Source of the DNA: JADHTT01 sp964633845
Lineage (GTDB): Bacteria; Campylobacterota; Campylobacteria; Campylobacterales; Arcobacteraceae
Direction: 5' to 3'
Length of the DNA: 33,903 nt
Assembly: GCA_964633845.1 (NCBI GenBank)
Contig: CAZWLA010000012.1
Span: 1 to 33,903 of the forward strand
The notes under the pieces are model-generated. The model searched no databases. It was given only the letters and a program-made list of their open reading frames with translations, and was not told where the DNA came from. A program made the translations under genes and the position numbers. Shown here piece by piece: positions 14,196-22,445 of the stretch (positions are counted from its first letter, which is position 1; each line of letters begins with the position of its first letter).

Positions 14196-14997
14196 TATCT
14201 AGCCTTTCAAAAAAATTATCCTCTTCTAGAGCCATTTGCTTATCTTTTTCTGCAAAAAATTTAAGCTCAACTCTTCTATTCTTACTACTACTAGTAGTAG
14301 CCTTAGGTCGATGTGATGCAAATGCAGCTAACTTCAAAGTAGAAGGATCAACTTTATTTTTTATTAACTCTGTAATTATAGCTACAGATCTCAATGCAGA
14401 CAAGTCCCAATTATTTCTAGGTATATCCACACTAGAATGACTATTTTTATCAGTATGCCCTATAACCTCTATAGTAAAATTAGTTGTCATAGTTCTAATA
14501 ATTTTAGCTATTTTATTTACAAACTTTTTGCCCTTTGCATTTGTTAAATTATATTCACCAGCTTTAAATAAAAGTGATGCAGGAACTTCTATAATAAACT
14601 CTTTTGCTCCATCTGTAAATACAGCTTGATCAGTTGTAGATGTCGACTCAGACATAGCACTACTATTTAGATTAGCCACCTCATCTTTTATCTCTTCTTT
14701 GGTGGCCTCTATATCTTCTTCAGCCTCTTCTTCATTCACATCATTAATGGATTCCGTTTGCTGTCCAGTTTTATTAGCAGCATCTACAGACTCTGCGCTT
14801 TGCTCCAAAATACCTAGAGATTTTCGCATAACATCAAAGTATTCTTCAACTTTAGGCTTATCAAAAATAGCCATAGATAAAAGTAGTACAAAGAAGCAAA
14901 GCAATAATGACATAAGATCACCAAAAGCAGCTAGCCATCCAGGTAAACATTTTGGACACTCAGGACACTTTGGACAATTTTTATGTTTATTTGCCAT
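14185..14997 (-). CDS. motB: Flagellar stator protein MotB
   Basis: MotB anchors the stator to peptidoglycan and carries the ion-binding Asp. The order is a short cytoplasmic N-terminus with four regularly spaced cysteines (C8, C11, C14, C17 in CPKCPECPKC), the membrane helix LAAFGDLMSLLLCFFVLLLS with Asp27, an acidic linker (about 75-125), and an OmpA-like domain with IEVIGHTDK and NWDLSALRSVAII. The length is 270 residues. It is coupled to motA (1-base overlap) and flgJ (11-base overlap). The transmembrane segment differs from my memory of the Helicobacter/C. jejuni MotB type (YADFLSLLLALF). I cannot tell Na+ from H+ coupling. Confidence 0.96.
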   Translation of the reverse strand: MANKHKNCPKCPECPKCLPGWLAAFGDLMSLLLCFFVLLLSMAIFDKPKVEEYFDVMRKSLGILEQSAESVDAANKTGQQTESINDVNEEEAEEDIEATKEEIKDEVANLNSSAMSESTSTTDQAVFTDGAKEFIIEVPASLLFKAGEYNLTNAKGKKFVNKIAKIIRTMTTNFTIEVIGHTDKNSHSSVDIPRNNWDLSALRSVAIITELIKNKVDPSTLKLAAFASHRPKATTSSSKNRRVELKFFAEKDKQMALEEDNFFERLDNGQ

Positions 14998-15743
14998 TAT
15001 CTATCCGATAATATTGCATTTAACTTTGTTTTCATATCACCAATAGATTCATCATTTGCTATTAGAAGTACTCCTTGCATAATAATACTCATACCATCTA
15101 CTTCTAATTGACTTTTTACCGCTAATCTATTTCCAATTGGACCTGCAAAGCCTGTACCTAATAAAGTACCATATAATGTAGTTAATAATGCAACCGCCAT
15201 TGCTGGACCCACGGCTGATGGATCAGCAAGATTTGCAAGCATCGCTACAAGACCAATAAGAGTACCAACCATCCCCATAGAGCCAGCTACACTACCAATC
15301 TGATCAAATATCTGTATCATCTTAGCGTGTCTTGTTTGCATATGCTGAATTTTTGTTTCCAATAAATATTCAATAGTATCTGCTTTTGTGCCATCAACTA
15401 CTAATGAAAATGCCTCCTTAACAAAAGGATCCTTTTCTTTTTCAACTAGTGGCTCAATAGACATTTTACCTTTTTTCTTAATCTCTGTCGCATAAAAAAT
15501 AGTTTTTTGAATTAGATTTACATTTTCTTCTGTAGCTAATTCTGAAAAAGCTGCTTTCATTGCTTTACCCATATTTTTTAAAATACTAAGCTCATAAGAA
15601 GCAATAATATTGGCAGAAGTTCCACCTAATACAACAATTACTGATGGAACATCTATATATACCATAATCCCAACACCAATTGCCATGGTTATTAAGATTA
15701 GCACCCAAAAGGCTGCATATCCACCAGTACCTATTTTATCCAT
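14997..15743 (-). CDS. motA: Flagellar stator protein MotA
   Basis: MotA is the multi-pass stator subunit that surrounds MotB and pushes on FliG. Four membrane segments are visible: about 9-30 (YAAFWVLILITMAIGVGIMV), 33-50, about 140-165 in VAGSMGMVGTLIGLVAML, and about 180-200 in AMAVALLTTLYGTLLGTGF. The cytoplasmic loop holds the charged torque region (EKEKDPFVKEAFSLVVDG). The length of 248 residues is standard. The start shares one base with the fliY stop, and the stop shares one base with the motB start. TM3 and TM4 have Thr residues of the kind discussed for PomA, but that alone does not settle the coupling ion. Confidence 0.96.
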   Translation of the reverse strand: MDKIGTGGYAAFWVLILITMAIGVGIMVYIDVPSVIVVLGGTSANIIASYELSILKNMGKAMKAAFSELATEENVNLIQKTIFYATEIKKKGKMSIEPLVEKEKDPFVKEAFSLVVDGTKADTIEYLLETKIQHMQTRHAKMIQIFDQIGSVAGSMGMVGTLIGLVAMLANLADPSAVGPAMAVALLTTLYGTLLGTGFAGPIGNRLAVKSQLEVDGMSIIMQGVLLIANDESIGDMKTKLNAILSDR

Positions 15744-16570
15744 TAGTGCGCTAGCCTTACATAAGATAATCTTTCTTTGATTGATCCTACATTTCTAATT
15801 TTAATCGCAAAATTCCCATCTACGACAACAGCTTCACCTTCTGCAATCTTTTTGCCATTTACTAAAATATCAAGTGGATCGTTTACTAATTGATCTAACT
15901 CTATAATATCTCCGAGGTCTAGCTTAACTATATCCTTAAGTAGCATCTCTTTCCCACCCAGACGAACGCTTAATCTTAATTCTACATCCATAAGTAATTC
16001 TAAATTATTCGATTCACTAGTAGTAAGCGATTCACTACGAGAAACTTCAGTTTTAATCATACTGTTCTCATTATCAAAAAACTTTTTTAGACTAGAATCA
16101 ATCATTATATATATATTAAATTCATTACTTTCATTTGTTAATTTCAGATGTAATATTTGTTCACAATTTTCTAAGCTAGGTTGATCTTGTGCAAATGTGT
16201 TATCTACTGTTAGTTTTACACCATTTAGATCTTCGTTATCTTGAGCATTAATTGAATTTGAAATTGCACCAGTTATATTAGAACTAATTTCCCTCATAGC
16301 ATCTAAAAGATCATCATCAACTTCACTTTTAATATCCCCATCTTCACCTAACATTTTATGCTCAATAACATAAGTATCACTTTGTGGAAATAAAATTGTT
16401 ATTTTAGAAGACATAGTTGAATATTCAAAAACTACATCAGATTGTATATAGTTATCTTGTTGTAGCTGATCACACGATATACTATTCAATGATGATTCTA
16501 AGTCATCTATAGTAAGTAGCTGCCCCAAAGTAACACAAGCTTCATTTTGAAAAATATTATTTAAATTGAT
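15743..16570 (-). CDS. fliY: Flagellar motor switch protein FliY, probable AUC start
   Basis: FliY combines a CheC-like N-terminal region with a C-terminal FliN domain in the C ring. The C-terminal part (MDVELRLSVRLGG, LDLGDIIELDQLVNDPLDIL and VVDGNFAIKI) is unmistakably FliN-like, while the N-terminal 170 residues are divergent and hold a weak CheC-type helix (LLDAMREISSNITGAISNS). The first ordinary start is TTG at 16528, which has no useful Shine-Dalgarno. The frame is open further up, encoding NLNNIFQNEACV, and AAAGGA lies seven bases before an in-frame AUC at 16570-16568; I chose that. A separate short FliN is encoded at 17558. The stop overlaps motA by one base. Confidence 0.8.
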   Translation of the reverse strand: MNLNNIFQNEACVTLGQLLTIDDLESSLNSISCDQLQQDNYIQSDVVFEYSTMSSKITILFPQSDTYVIEHKMLGEDGDIKSEVDDDLLDAMREISSNITGAISNSINAQDNEDLNGVKLTVDNTFAQDQPSLENCEQILHLKLTNESNEFNIYIMIDSSLKKFFDNENSMIKTEVSRSESLTTSESNNLELLMDVELRLSVRLGGKEMLLKDIVKLDLGDIIELDQLVNDPLDILVNGKKIAEGEAVVVDGNFAIKIRNVGSIKERLSYVRLAH

Positions 16571-16577
16571 ATTAATT

Positions 16578-16583
16578 TCCTTT
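16578..16583 (-). promoter_or_regulatory. Shine-Dalgarno (AAAGGA) before fliY AUC
   Basis: This AAAGGA lies in the gap between the flaG-like stop and fliY, seven bases before an in-frame AUC and with no ATG, GTG or TTG at a usable distance in the fliY frame. It decides the start given for fliY. Confidence 0.5.
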
Positions 16584-16590
16584 AAGAATA

Positions 16591-16914
16591 TTAAGAACCG
16601 CTTGTAAGATTTGGCATTGAATCTTTAAGCATCTCTTTAAGTTTAATCATATCTTCTGTAGGATATTGTCCAATTGTACCATCTGGCATGATAACTTTCA
16701 CTATAAAATCATTTGTAGTTCTGTTGTATCCAAACTTAATTGTATTTAATACTACCTCTTCCTCTTGTGCTAAAACTTGCTTGTCTTTTTTAGGCTCTTC
16801 ATTTTGTTCATATTGATCTATCTGTCGTATATCATGTGATTCATTTAGTTTTTCAATTTTAATATCATGATTTTGTGCTGCTCTATCAATTGTATTTATT
16901 TTTGCTATATCCAT
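16591..16914 (-). CDS. flaG: FlaG-like protein
   Basis: FlaG-family proteins are small factors affecting flagellar filament length; the exact role is unclear. The 107-residue protein has a variable charged N-terminal half and a C-terminal FlaG domain (about 56-102): LNTIKFGYNRTTNDFIVKVI, then GQYPTEDMIKLKEML, matching the family order of two strands and a helix. It lies between flgD (12-base gap) and fliY. In many relatives flaG sits near fliD and fliS, so its place beside flgD is slightly unusual. Family assignment rests on the C-terminal half only. Confidence 0.65.
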   Translation of the reverse strand: MDIAKINTIDRAAQNHDIKIEKLNESHDIRQIDQYEQNEEPKKDKQVLAQEEEVVLNTIKFGYNRTTNDFIVKVIMPDGTIGQYPTEDMIKLKEMLKDSMPNLTSGS

Positions 16915-16926
16915 CTCAAACTCCTT

Positions 16927-17574
16927 TTACCATACTTTATCTACATCGTTTATATTGATTTTATTGCTACCTGATACTGCAATAATATCACCATCCGTAA
17001 ATTCCAATGATGATACCTGATATATTCCAGACTTAGCATCCATAGCCTTACCTTCTAAATTAAAAGCACTAACTTCTGTAGAATATGTACCATCAGAAAG
17101 TTGTTCCCCATTAGTACCAGTACCATCCCAGTTAAATACCATAGTACCACTTGGTATTGAAGAGATCTCTAGTGAAGCTACTATTTGCCCCTCATCATCT
17201 TTAATATCAATAGTACCAGAAGAGACATCCTCTGCAAAGAAAACAGAAAAATTAGATACAGAATCCTCTAATTCTATATTCTGATCTCCTGTTTCAATAT
17301 ATTTACCTATTAAGTCAATAGAACTTAGACGTTCAGTAGCAGCATATGAACTTTCTAGATTTGCCAATGCTTTTACATTTGAATTATTTGCTTCAATTGT
17401 AGACATTTGCAATGTTTGATCTAACATTGATTTGGAATCCATTGGATCTGTTGGGTCTTGATATTTTAATTCAGTTAAAAGTAGCTGCATAAAATCATCG
17501 TTACTTAATGACTCTTGCTCTACCACAGTTTGAAAATCTATATTGGATGTATTTGAACTAGTTGATATTTCCAT
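16927..17574 (-). CDS. flgD: Flagellar hook-capping scaffold FlgD
   Basis: FlgD caps the growing hook and guides FlgE assembly. The N-terminal exported segment has the family signature DDFMQLLLTELKYQDPTDPM (about 26-45). A helical stretch (SKSMLDQTLQMSTIEANNSN) follows, then a beta-rich C-terminal region with SGTMVFNWDGTGTNGEQLSDG (about 140-160), the FlgD Ig-like motif. The length is 215 residues. The start overlaps the end of fliN by 17 bases. The usual neighbours flgE and fliK are not in the window. Confidence 0.95.
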   Translation of the reverse strand: MEISTSSNTSNIDFQTVVEQESLSNDDFMQLLLTELKYQDPTDPMDSKSMLDQTLQMSTIEANNSNVKALANLESSYAATERLSSIDLIGKYIETGDQNIELEDSVSNFSVFFAEDVSSGTIDIKDDEGQIVASLEISSIPSGTMVFNWDGTGTNGEQLSDGTYSTEVSAFNLEGKAMDAKSGIYQVSSLEFTDGDIIAVSGSNKININDVDKVW

Positions 17575-17869
17575 TATTTTTCCCTTCTTGATAGAAGTAG
17601 CCTATTGCCTCGTCAGCAGTTGAAACATCTTTAATTTTAATATCCAAGCTTTCATCAAAAACAATAATCTCACCACTACCGATAATTCTAGAGTTGATAT
17701 ATATATCACTACCATCTCCCACCATCTTATCTAATATAACAATATTGTCCTCTTTTAAATTTAAGAACTCTTTTACCGTAATTGGTGCCGCACCCAAAAG
17801 TACCTCTACGGTAAAAGTTGTATCTAAAAAGCTATCATAATCTATTATATTATCTAATGTATCCATCAT
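17558..17869 (-). CDS. fliN: Flagellar motor switch protein FliN
   Basis: A short C-ring protein of about 103 residues made only of the FliN domain: FTVEVLLGAAPITVKEFLNL, then NIVILDKMVGDGSDIYINSRI and GEIIVFDESLDIKIKDVS. Consecutive ATG codons at 17869 and 17866 (with a TTG just before) leave the exact start open; no strong Shine-Dalgarno helps. With FliY at 15743 the organism has two FliN-domain proteins, the arrangement I associate with Helicobacter and Campylobacter. It overlaps the flgD start by 17 bases, indicating coupling. Confidence 0.9.
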   Translation of the reverse strand: MMDTLDNIIDYDSFLDTTFTVEVLLGAAPITVKEFLNLKEDNIVILDKMVGDGSDIYINSRIIGSGEIIVFDESLDIKIKDVSTADEAIGYFYQEGKNNGNIN

Positions 17870-17900
17870 CAATAATTATATCTAAAATAATATAAATTAC

Positions 17901-18512
17901 CTAATATAGGGTTTTAATACTTTGAGATAGAGTTTCTAATTTGGATTCAATTGTCAAATCAAAATTTCCAATATCAGAACTAATAACAATACCTGATGGT
18001 TGAATATTAGTATCATTTACTAACTTAACAATATCACTTAAGTCCAAGTTCGATACTAAATAATCATAATCCGTAGGACTTACATGCACGGCAATTTCAG
18101 TAGCATCTTTCAATTCACCAATAATTTTTCTAGCAATGTTTAGAGCTATAGTATTAGAGTCTTCTCTAACCTCTTGTTCAATAATTTTAGATGCTATTTT
18201 TAACGAGTATGCTATTAGTTTGTTTTCAAATGCTTCACTCATTTTATCTAATTGTTTTGCATGGTTATTTAAACTTGTTAGCGCTTCTACTATTTGTGTA
18301 TCTAACTTATTAGATACCGCTTGTGTATTGCTTGCTTTAAGAGTTTGAATTTCTGCAGAAAGGCTGTCAAGTTTATTTAATATACTATCTGTTGCTTCAC
18401 TATTAAGATCATTAAAATTATTTTTACTATTATTAGAGCCAAAATTATTTAGATTAAATGCTTCTACTTGATACTCTTCATTATTGCATGATATTACTTT
18501 AGCTGCATCCAT
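17901..18512 (-). CDS. fliH: Flagellar export ATPase regulator FliH
   Basis: FliH is the peripheral stalk that holds the export ATPase FliI. The 203-residue protein has a variable Asn-rich N-terminus, a helical coiled-coil middle (about 45-105) and the conserved C-terminal domain (about 105-200) with LKIASKIIEQEV, ALNIARKIIGELKDATEIAVHVSP and PSGIVISSDIGNFDLTIESKL. It directly follows fliG (3-base gap). FliI is not adjacent here, unlike the common fliF-fliG-fliH-fliI order. Confidence 0.93.
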   Translation of the reverse strand: MDAAKVISCNNEEYQVEAFNLNNFGSNNSKNNFNDLNSEATDSILNKLDSLSAEIQTLKASNTQAVSNKLDTQIVEALTSLNNHAKQLDKMSEAFENKLIAYSLKIASKIIEQEVREDSNTIALNIARKIIGELKDATEIAVHVSPTDYDYLVSNLDLSDIVKLVNDTNIQPSGIVISSDIGNFDLTIESKLETLSQSIKTLY

Positions 18513-18515
18513 AGC

Positions 18516-19505
18516 TTATTCCTCTTCTTCTCTTTCAATGGTTCCATCTTCTAGCATCTCTTGTGTTTTATCAAGAATTGCCCTTTGTGATTTCTCCATA
18601 TCTTTAAGTTTTACTTTTGTTAACATTTCAATTTCTTCATCAAACTTAGCCTTAGCTCTTTGTGACATATTGTCTAAAAACTTATTTAATATCTCTTCTG
18701 GTGCATTTTTAAGTGCCATTGTTAATGTTGGTGTATCTATCTCTTGTGTGATTTTTTGTATTGCATCATCTTCCAATGTCAGAAGATCTTCAAATACAAA
18801 CATATTATCTTTAATCTCTTTTGTAATTTTGTCATTGTGTTCACTTAAATTACTTAGTATATCTTTTGAGGCCGTTGGTGTCATTCTATTTAACATATCT
18901 GCAGCAACTTTAACACCACCTAGTTCAACGGAAGATGATGTAAATAAATCTAGTTTTTCTTCTAATACAGCAGATATTGTATGGATAATTTCAGGTGACA
19001 CATCTTTAATTGTTGCCATTTGGTGAGTAATTTGAACTTTTTTACTATCTTTAAAGCTATTTAATGTTTCTGCTGCAGAAGTAGAATCCATATGTGCTAA
19101 AACTATAGCTATAGTTTGTGCTGTTTCATCCTTTAAAAATTCACCCAATTGCTTTGGATTCACCTTATGCAAAAAGATAAAAGCTCTATGTTTTTTATTA
19201 GCTGTGCTTAACTTTTCAAGGATCCTTTGCGCTTCTTTTTGATCCATTGCTTTAAATAATATCTCCTGCGCATAATCATATCCACCACTATTAATATGCT
19301 GATGAGATTTTGTTAATACATAAAATTCATTTAAAATATCAAGTGCAACATCATTATCTATATTTCTTGCTTGAACTATCTCTTGAGAAATTTGTTCTAT
19401 AATATCTTTAGGAAGATATTCAAATATCTTAACTGTATGCTCTTCCCCTAACAAAATCATAAAGTATGCAACTTTTTTCATAGTACTTAATGTAGAATCT
19501 GTCAT
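18516..19505 (-). CDS. fliG: Flagellar motor switch protein FliG
   Basis: FliG links the MS ring to the C ring and is the torque-receiving part of the rotor. The N-terminal domain (STMKKVAYFMILLGEEHTVK), the middle domain with the EHPQ-like stretch reduced to VNPKQLGEFLKDETAQTIAI, the segment LGGVKVAADMLNRM, and the C-terminal domain with MFVFEDLLTLEDDAIQKI are all present in order. The C-terminal torque helix carries charged residues (MSQRAKAKFDEEIEML). The length of 329 residues is normal. It lies between fliF (3-base gap) and fliH. Confidence 0.97.
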   Translation of the reverse strand: MTDSTLSTMKKVAYFMILLGEEHTVKIFEYLPKDIIEQISQEIVQARNIDNDVALDILNEFYVLTKSHQHINSGGYDYAQEILFKAMDQKEAQRILEKLSTANKKHRAFIFLHKVNPKQLGEFLKDETAQTIAIVLAHMDSTSAAETLNSFKDSKKVQITHQMATIKDVSPEIIHTISAVLEEKLDLFTSSSVELGGVKVAADMLNRMTPTASKDILSNLSEHNDKITKEIKDNMFVFEDLLTLEDDAIQKITQEIDTPTLTMALKNAPEEILNKFLDNMSQRAKAKFDEEIEMLTKVKLKDMEKSQRAILDKTQEMLEDGTIEREEEE

Positions 19506-19508
19506 CTT

Positions 19509-21179
19509 TTAGACCTCTTTATCTAATAATAACTCTATCATACGTGCAATAGATTCTGGATTAGCAACTATCTCATTTGATAATTGAGTAGATAAGGTTT
19601 CAAATTTAATTTTTGTTTCTGCATCCAATGCATCATATTCTGTCAATTGAGATAAAACTTTATTTTGAATATCTTTTTTTAGTTGAGCTTGCTTCATTTG
19701 TAAATTATTTAAGTCTGTAGTATCATCCTCTAAGGAAATATTATCAGATGATACGGAAGCACTTTCCTTCCCTTGCATATTATTTACATTATTAGCTCTA
19801 GCTTCACCAGATACTACAGCTGAAGGGATAGAATTCATAAACTTTTTATATAATACAAATAATAATATTGCTATTACAATATACTTAATATATGGGCCAA
19901 ATTCATTTAGATAATATTTAACTGTTGGTACAGTTGTATCAACAGTCTCATCTTTATTCTCAAGCTGTGCAAACTTAAAGCTTTTGACTGTAATTTTATC
20001 TCCACGCTTTTTACTAAAACCAATCGCATCTTTTACTAAGTCTTCAATATTAAGTAAATATACTTTTGGATTATCTATACCCTCTAATACCTTTTCATTA
20101 AATGTAATAGCTGCTGTTATTCTTTGAATATTTGCATATGCATCATTTGTAGTATTGACAACCGTTTTACTAATCTCATAATTTGTAGTTGTAATAATAT
20201 GTTCATTATTCTTTTTACCATTAGCTCCAGATCCGTTACCAAGATCATTAGATGATGCTGCATCTCCTGAAGAAGAAGTTCTTGATTCATTCGTAAGACG
20301 TTCATCACTTTGCCGACTTCTAATAGTTCCTTCTGGGCTAAACTTCTCTTCTTGCATATCCTTTTTTGTAAAGTCTAATTGAATATTTACTTTTGCAACA
20401 ATATTACCATCACCAATAACAGGTTCTAGCAATGAGGTAATAGCTTCTTCTAAATTTGATTGTATTTTATTTTTATATTGTACTTGACTTTTAAAGTTTT
20501 TTTCATTTGAAGATATAACATCTTCTAACAACTCACCCGTTTGATTTATTAATTGTATATTATCTACGTGAAGGTCTTGAATTGCTGAAGCAATAAAGCT
20601 TTTTACACCTTTGATTTGTGTCGCCGTTAAATAGCGTCCCTCATTAAGAACTAGCATTGCTGATGCAGTTGACTTTAACTTTTTATCAGTAAAAATAGAA
20701 TCCTTTGGTAGCACTACTTTTACTTGTGCTCTTTTTACATAAGTTAATGACTCTAAAGCTCTTGATAATTCACCTTCAATAGCTCTTGTATATTTTATTT
20801 TATTTTGAAAAGATGTTTCACCAATACTACTTTTATCAAAAATTTCCCAACCTTTATGATCACCTTTAAGTGCTCCTGATGCTACTAATTTTATTTTGGC
20901 TATATTTATAAATTGTTTTGATGTTTTTAACGTCATGCTATCACCACTTCCAAATAATGAAAATGGTACACCTACTGCCTCAAGTTCATTAGAAGCAATC
21001 ATAATTTCATTTTTACTTAAATCTTTAGCGATAATATAATTATGATTAATATTTCCTACATTACTTTTACTATACACAATAATTGAAATTAGAAATATTA
21101 ATAGTATAGATACACCACTAACAATTATAGCTTTTTGTCCACCATTTAATTTATTAAAAAAAGTAGTTATTTGACCCAT
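19509..21179 (-). CDS. fliF: Flagellar MS-ring protein FliF
   Basis: FliF forms the MS ring in the inner membrane. The N-terminal membrane helix (about 17-37, AIIVSGVSILLIFLISIIVY) is followed by ring-building motif 1 (EIMIASNELEAVGVPFSL), the segment GEIDRALE-like GELSRALESLTYVKRAQVKVVLP, ring-building motif 3 and the second membrane helix (about 430-450, YIKYIVIAILLFVLYKKF). A low-complexity Ser/Gly/Asn stretch (about 285-320) is the usual flexible insert. The C-terminal FliG-binding tail ends VANPESIARMIELLLDKEV. The length is 556 residues. The ATG shares one base with the cheZ stop. Confidence 0.97.
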   Translation of the reverse strand: MGQITTFFNKLNGGQKAIIVSGVSILLIFLISIIVYSKSNVGNINHNYIIAKDLSKNEIMIASNELEAVGVPFSLFGSGDSMTLKTSKQFINIAKIKLVASGALKGDHKGWEIFDKSSIGETSFQNKIKYTRAIEGELSRALESLTYVKRAQVKVVLPKDSIFTDKKLKSTASAMLVLNEGRYLTATQIKGVKSFIASAIQDLHVDNIQLINQTGELLEDVISSNEKNFKSQVQYKNKIQSNLEEAITSLLEPVIGDGNIVAKVNIQLDFTKKDMQEEKFSPEGTIRSRQSDERLTNESRTSSSGDAASSNDLGNGSGANGKKNNEHIITTTNYEISKTVVNTTNDAYANIQRITAAITFNEKVLEGIDNPKVYLLNIEDLVKDAIGFSKKRGDKITVKSFKFAQLENKDETVDTTVPTVKYYLNEFGPYIKYIVIAILLFVLYKKFMNSIPSAVVSGEARANNVNNMQGKESASVSSDNISLEDDTTDLNNLQMKQAQLKKDIQNKVLSQLTEYDALDAETKIKFETLSTQLSNEIVANPESIARMIELLLDKEV

Positions 21180-21907
21180 CAGTCATTATTCTCAAAATTT
21201 TTAATTAAATTCTCAATATCATCATCAGAAACGACATCTATATTACTATCACCATGAATATGTTTTGCGGCTTTGATATCTTTTGTTGTTTCATCAATAT
21301 CAAATACATTATTTAGATAGTCTGATAGTTTTCGCACTACTGTAATAACTCTTTCTATTTTTTGTCTTGATATATCTTGATATTGCATAGTTTCCATAGC
21401 TTTATATAGACCACTCACCGCATCTTCACTATGATTTTTCAATGAACTTATATCAGTAGATACAACATTAATATCCTTAAGCTTTTCACCAAATAGATCA
21501 ATATTTGGAAATTTAGCTTCTAGAGCAGAAATAAACTTATACATAGATACGTTATGCTTTTCAAATTGTTCTAATTTAGACTGTATCTCTACTAACATAT
21601 CAGAGGAATGAAGCAAAGCATCAAATACTTCTGATGCTTTCTCTTCTCCTTCCTGAGCTACTTTTGATAACTGACCCACAACTTTATGTTCTGGATGTGT
21701 AGGATAAGGTAACTCTGAATTTTTAATTTTTTGATTGCACCAGCTTTCACTACCAACTATCATATCATCAGACGCTTCACTACTATCATTTTCTAAACTA
21801 CTATCATTTTCTAAACTCGAACTTAGTTCAGAACTGTCTTCTTCTACTAGATCATCTATTTGATCTGTCTGGGTAGCCATTAGCCTATTTATCTCATCTT
21901 GATCCAT
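21179..21907 (-). CDS. cheZ: CheY-phosphate phosphatase CheZ with FliM-like N-terminus
   Basis: This 242-residue protein has three visible CheY-related parts. The N-terminus (DQDEINRLMA) resembles the CheY-binding peptide of FliM (SQEEIDSLMD at 10923). A Ser/Glu/Asp-rich linker with a small repeat (SSLEND twice) follows. The helical core ends in QYQDISRQKIERV, placing Asp178 and Gln182 as the DxxxQ phosphatase pair of CheZ. The C-terminal VVSDDDIENLIKNF looks like the CheY-binding tail of E. coli CheZ. It follows cheY by 15 bases and shares one base with fliF. The assignment as the remote Campylobacterota CheZ is well supported by motifs; no biochemical inference beyond that is made. Confidence 0.85.
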   Translation of the reverse strand: MDQDEINRLMATQTDQIDDLVEEDSSELSSSLENDSSLENDSSEASDDMIVGSESWCNQKIKNSELPYPTHPEHKVVGQLSKVAQEGEEKASEVFDALLHSSDMLVEIQSKLEQFEKHNVSMYKFISALEAKFPNIDLFGEKLKDINVVSTDISSLKNHSEDAVSGLYKAMETMQYQDISRQKIERVITVVRKLSDYLNNVFDIDETTKDIKAAKHIHGDSNIDVVSDDDIENLIKNFENND

Positions 21908-21922
21908 ATCTACATAAACCTT

Positions 21923-22294
21923 TTAGTTTTTGATTACCGCATTTATCTTTTCTTGTAAAATTTCTGCAGTAAAGGGTTTTACAATATAATTTTTTACTCC
22001 AGCTTTCAATGCAGTGATCACTTCACTTTTAGCTCCCTCTGTTGTAATCATTATAATTGGTATTTTCTTTAAATCATTATCTTTCTGCATTACCTGAACT
22101 AGTTCTAAGCCATTCATAATTGGCATATTCCAATCAGTTAATACAAGGTCATAATTATTTTCTCTTAATAGCTCTAAAGCTACTTGTCCATCTTTTGCCT
22201 CATCATAGTCATCTTTGCTGTATCCTGCTTGAACAACTGTATTTCCAACAATTCTTCTCATTGTTAAACTATCATCTACAATTAGTATCTTCAT
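21923..22294 (-). CDS. cheY: Chemotaxis response regulator CheY (with cheZ)
   Basis: A 123-residue receiver domain starting MKILIVDDSLTMRRIVGN, with the acidic pair DD, phospho-acceptor Asp in LVLTDWNMPIMNGLELV, Thr at the switch (MITTEGA) and Lys in YIVKPF. The DWNMP context and the TLMRRI-like N-terminus match flagellar CheY closely, more so than the cheA-adjacent regulator, and its partner cheZ is the next gene. It opens the long minus-strand block and has a strong ribosome site (GGAGGG) nine bases upstream. Confidence 0.95.
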   Translation of the reverse strand: MKILIVDDSLTMRRIVGNTVVQAGYSKDDYDEAKDGQVALELLRENNYDLVLTDWNMPIMNGLELVQVMQKDNDLKKIPIIMITTEGAKSEVITALKAGVKNYIVKPFTAEILQEKINAVIKN

Positions 22295-22445
22295 ACATGA
22301 CCCTCCTGTTATTTTAATGTATAAATATAATTTTGAAATATTATATCTAATTAATAATTAATCTATATAAAGCAATTAATACTGTATTCTTTAGCTTATA
22401 TTATGATACAATAAATTAATTTTTATAAACTAGGAGAGGTGAAGT
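22295..22445. promoter_or_regulatory. Divergent promoter region, cheY block and receptor gene
   Basis: This 151-bp AT-rich spacer separates the 18.7-kb minus-strand block from the receptor gene on the plus strand. For the receptor, TGATACAAT (22404-22412) is an extended -10 element, with a strong Shine-Dalgarno (GGAGAGG, 22433-22439) before ATG 22446. For the cheY side, AT-rich candidates such as TTATATTTATACAT (around 22318-22335, minus) exist but none stands out. No sigma-54 or sigma-28 consensus is evident, which is notable for flagellar genes of this phylum. Confidence 0.5.

Noticed and set aside
14997..15743. Assigning Na+ coupling to MotA from Thr residues in TM3 and TM4
   Set aside because: The same residues occur in some stators of uncertain or H+ type as I recall; the sequence alone does not decide.
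18484..19026. Plus-strand open frame of 180 codons opposite fliG
   Set aside because: fliG is certain on the minus strand; the shadow frame has a biased Ser/Leu/Ile composition and no motif.
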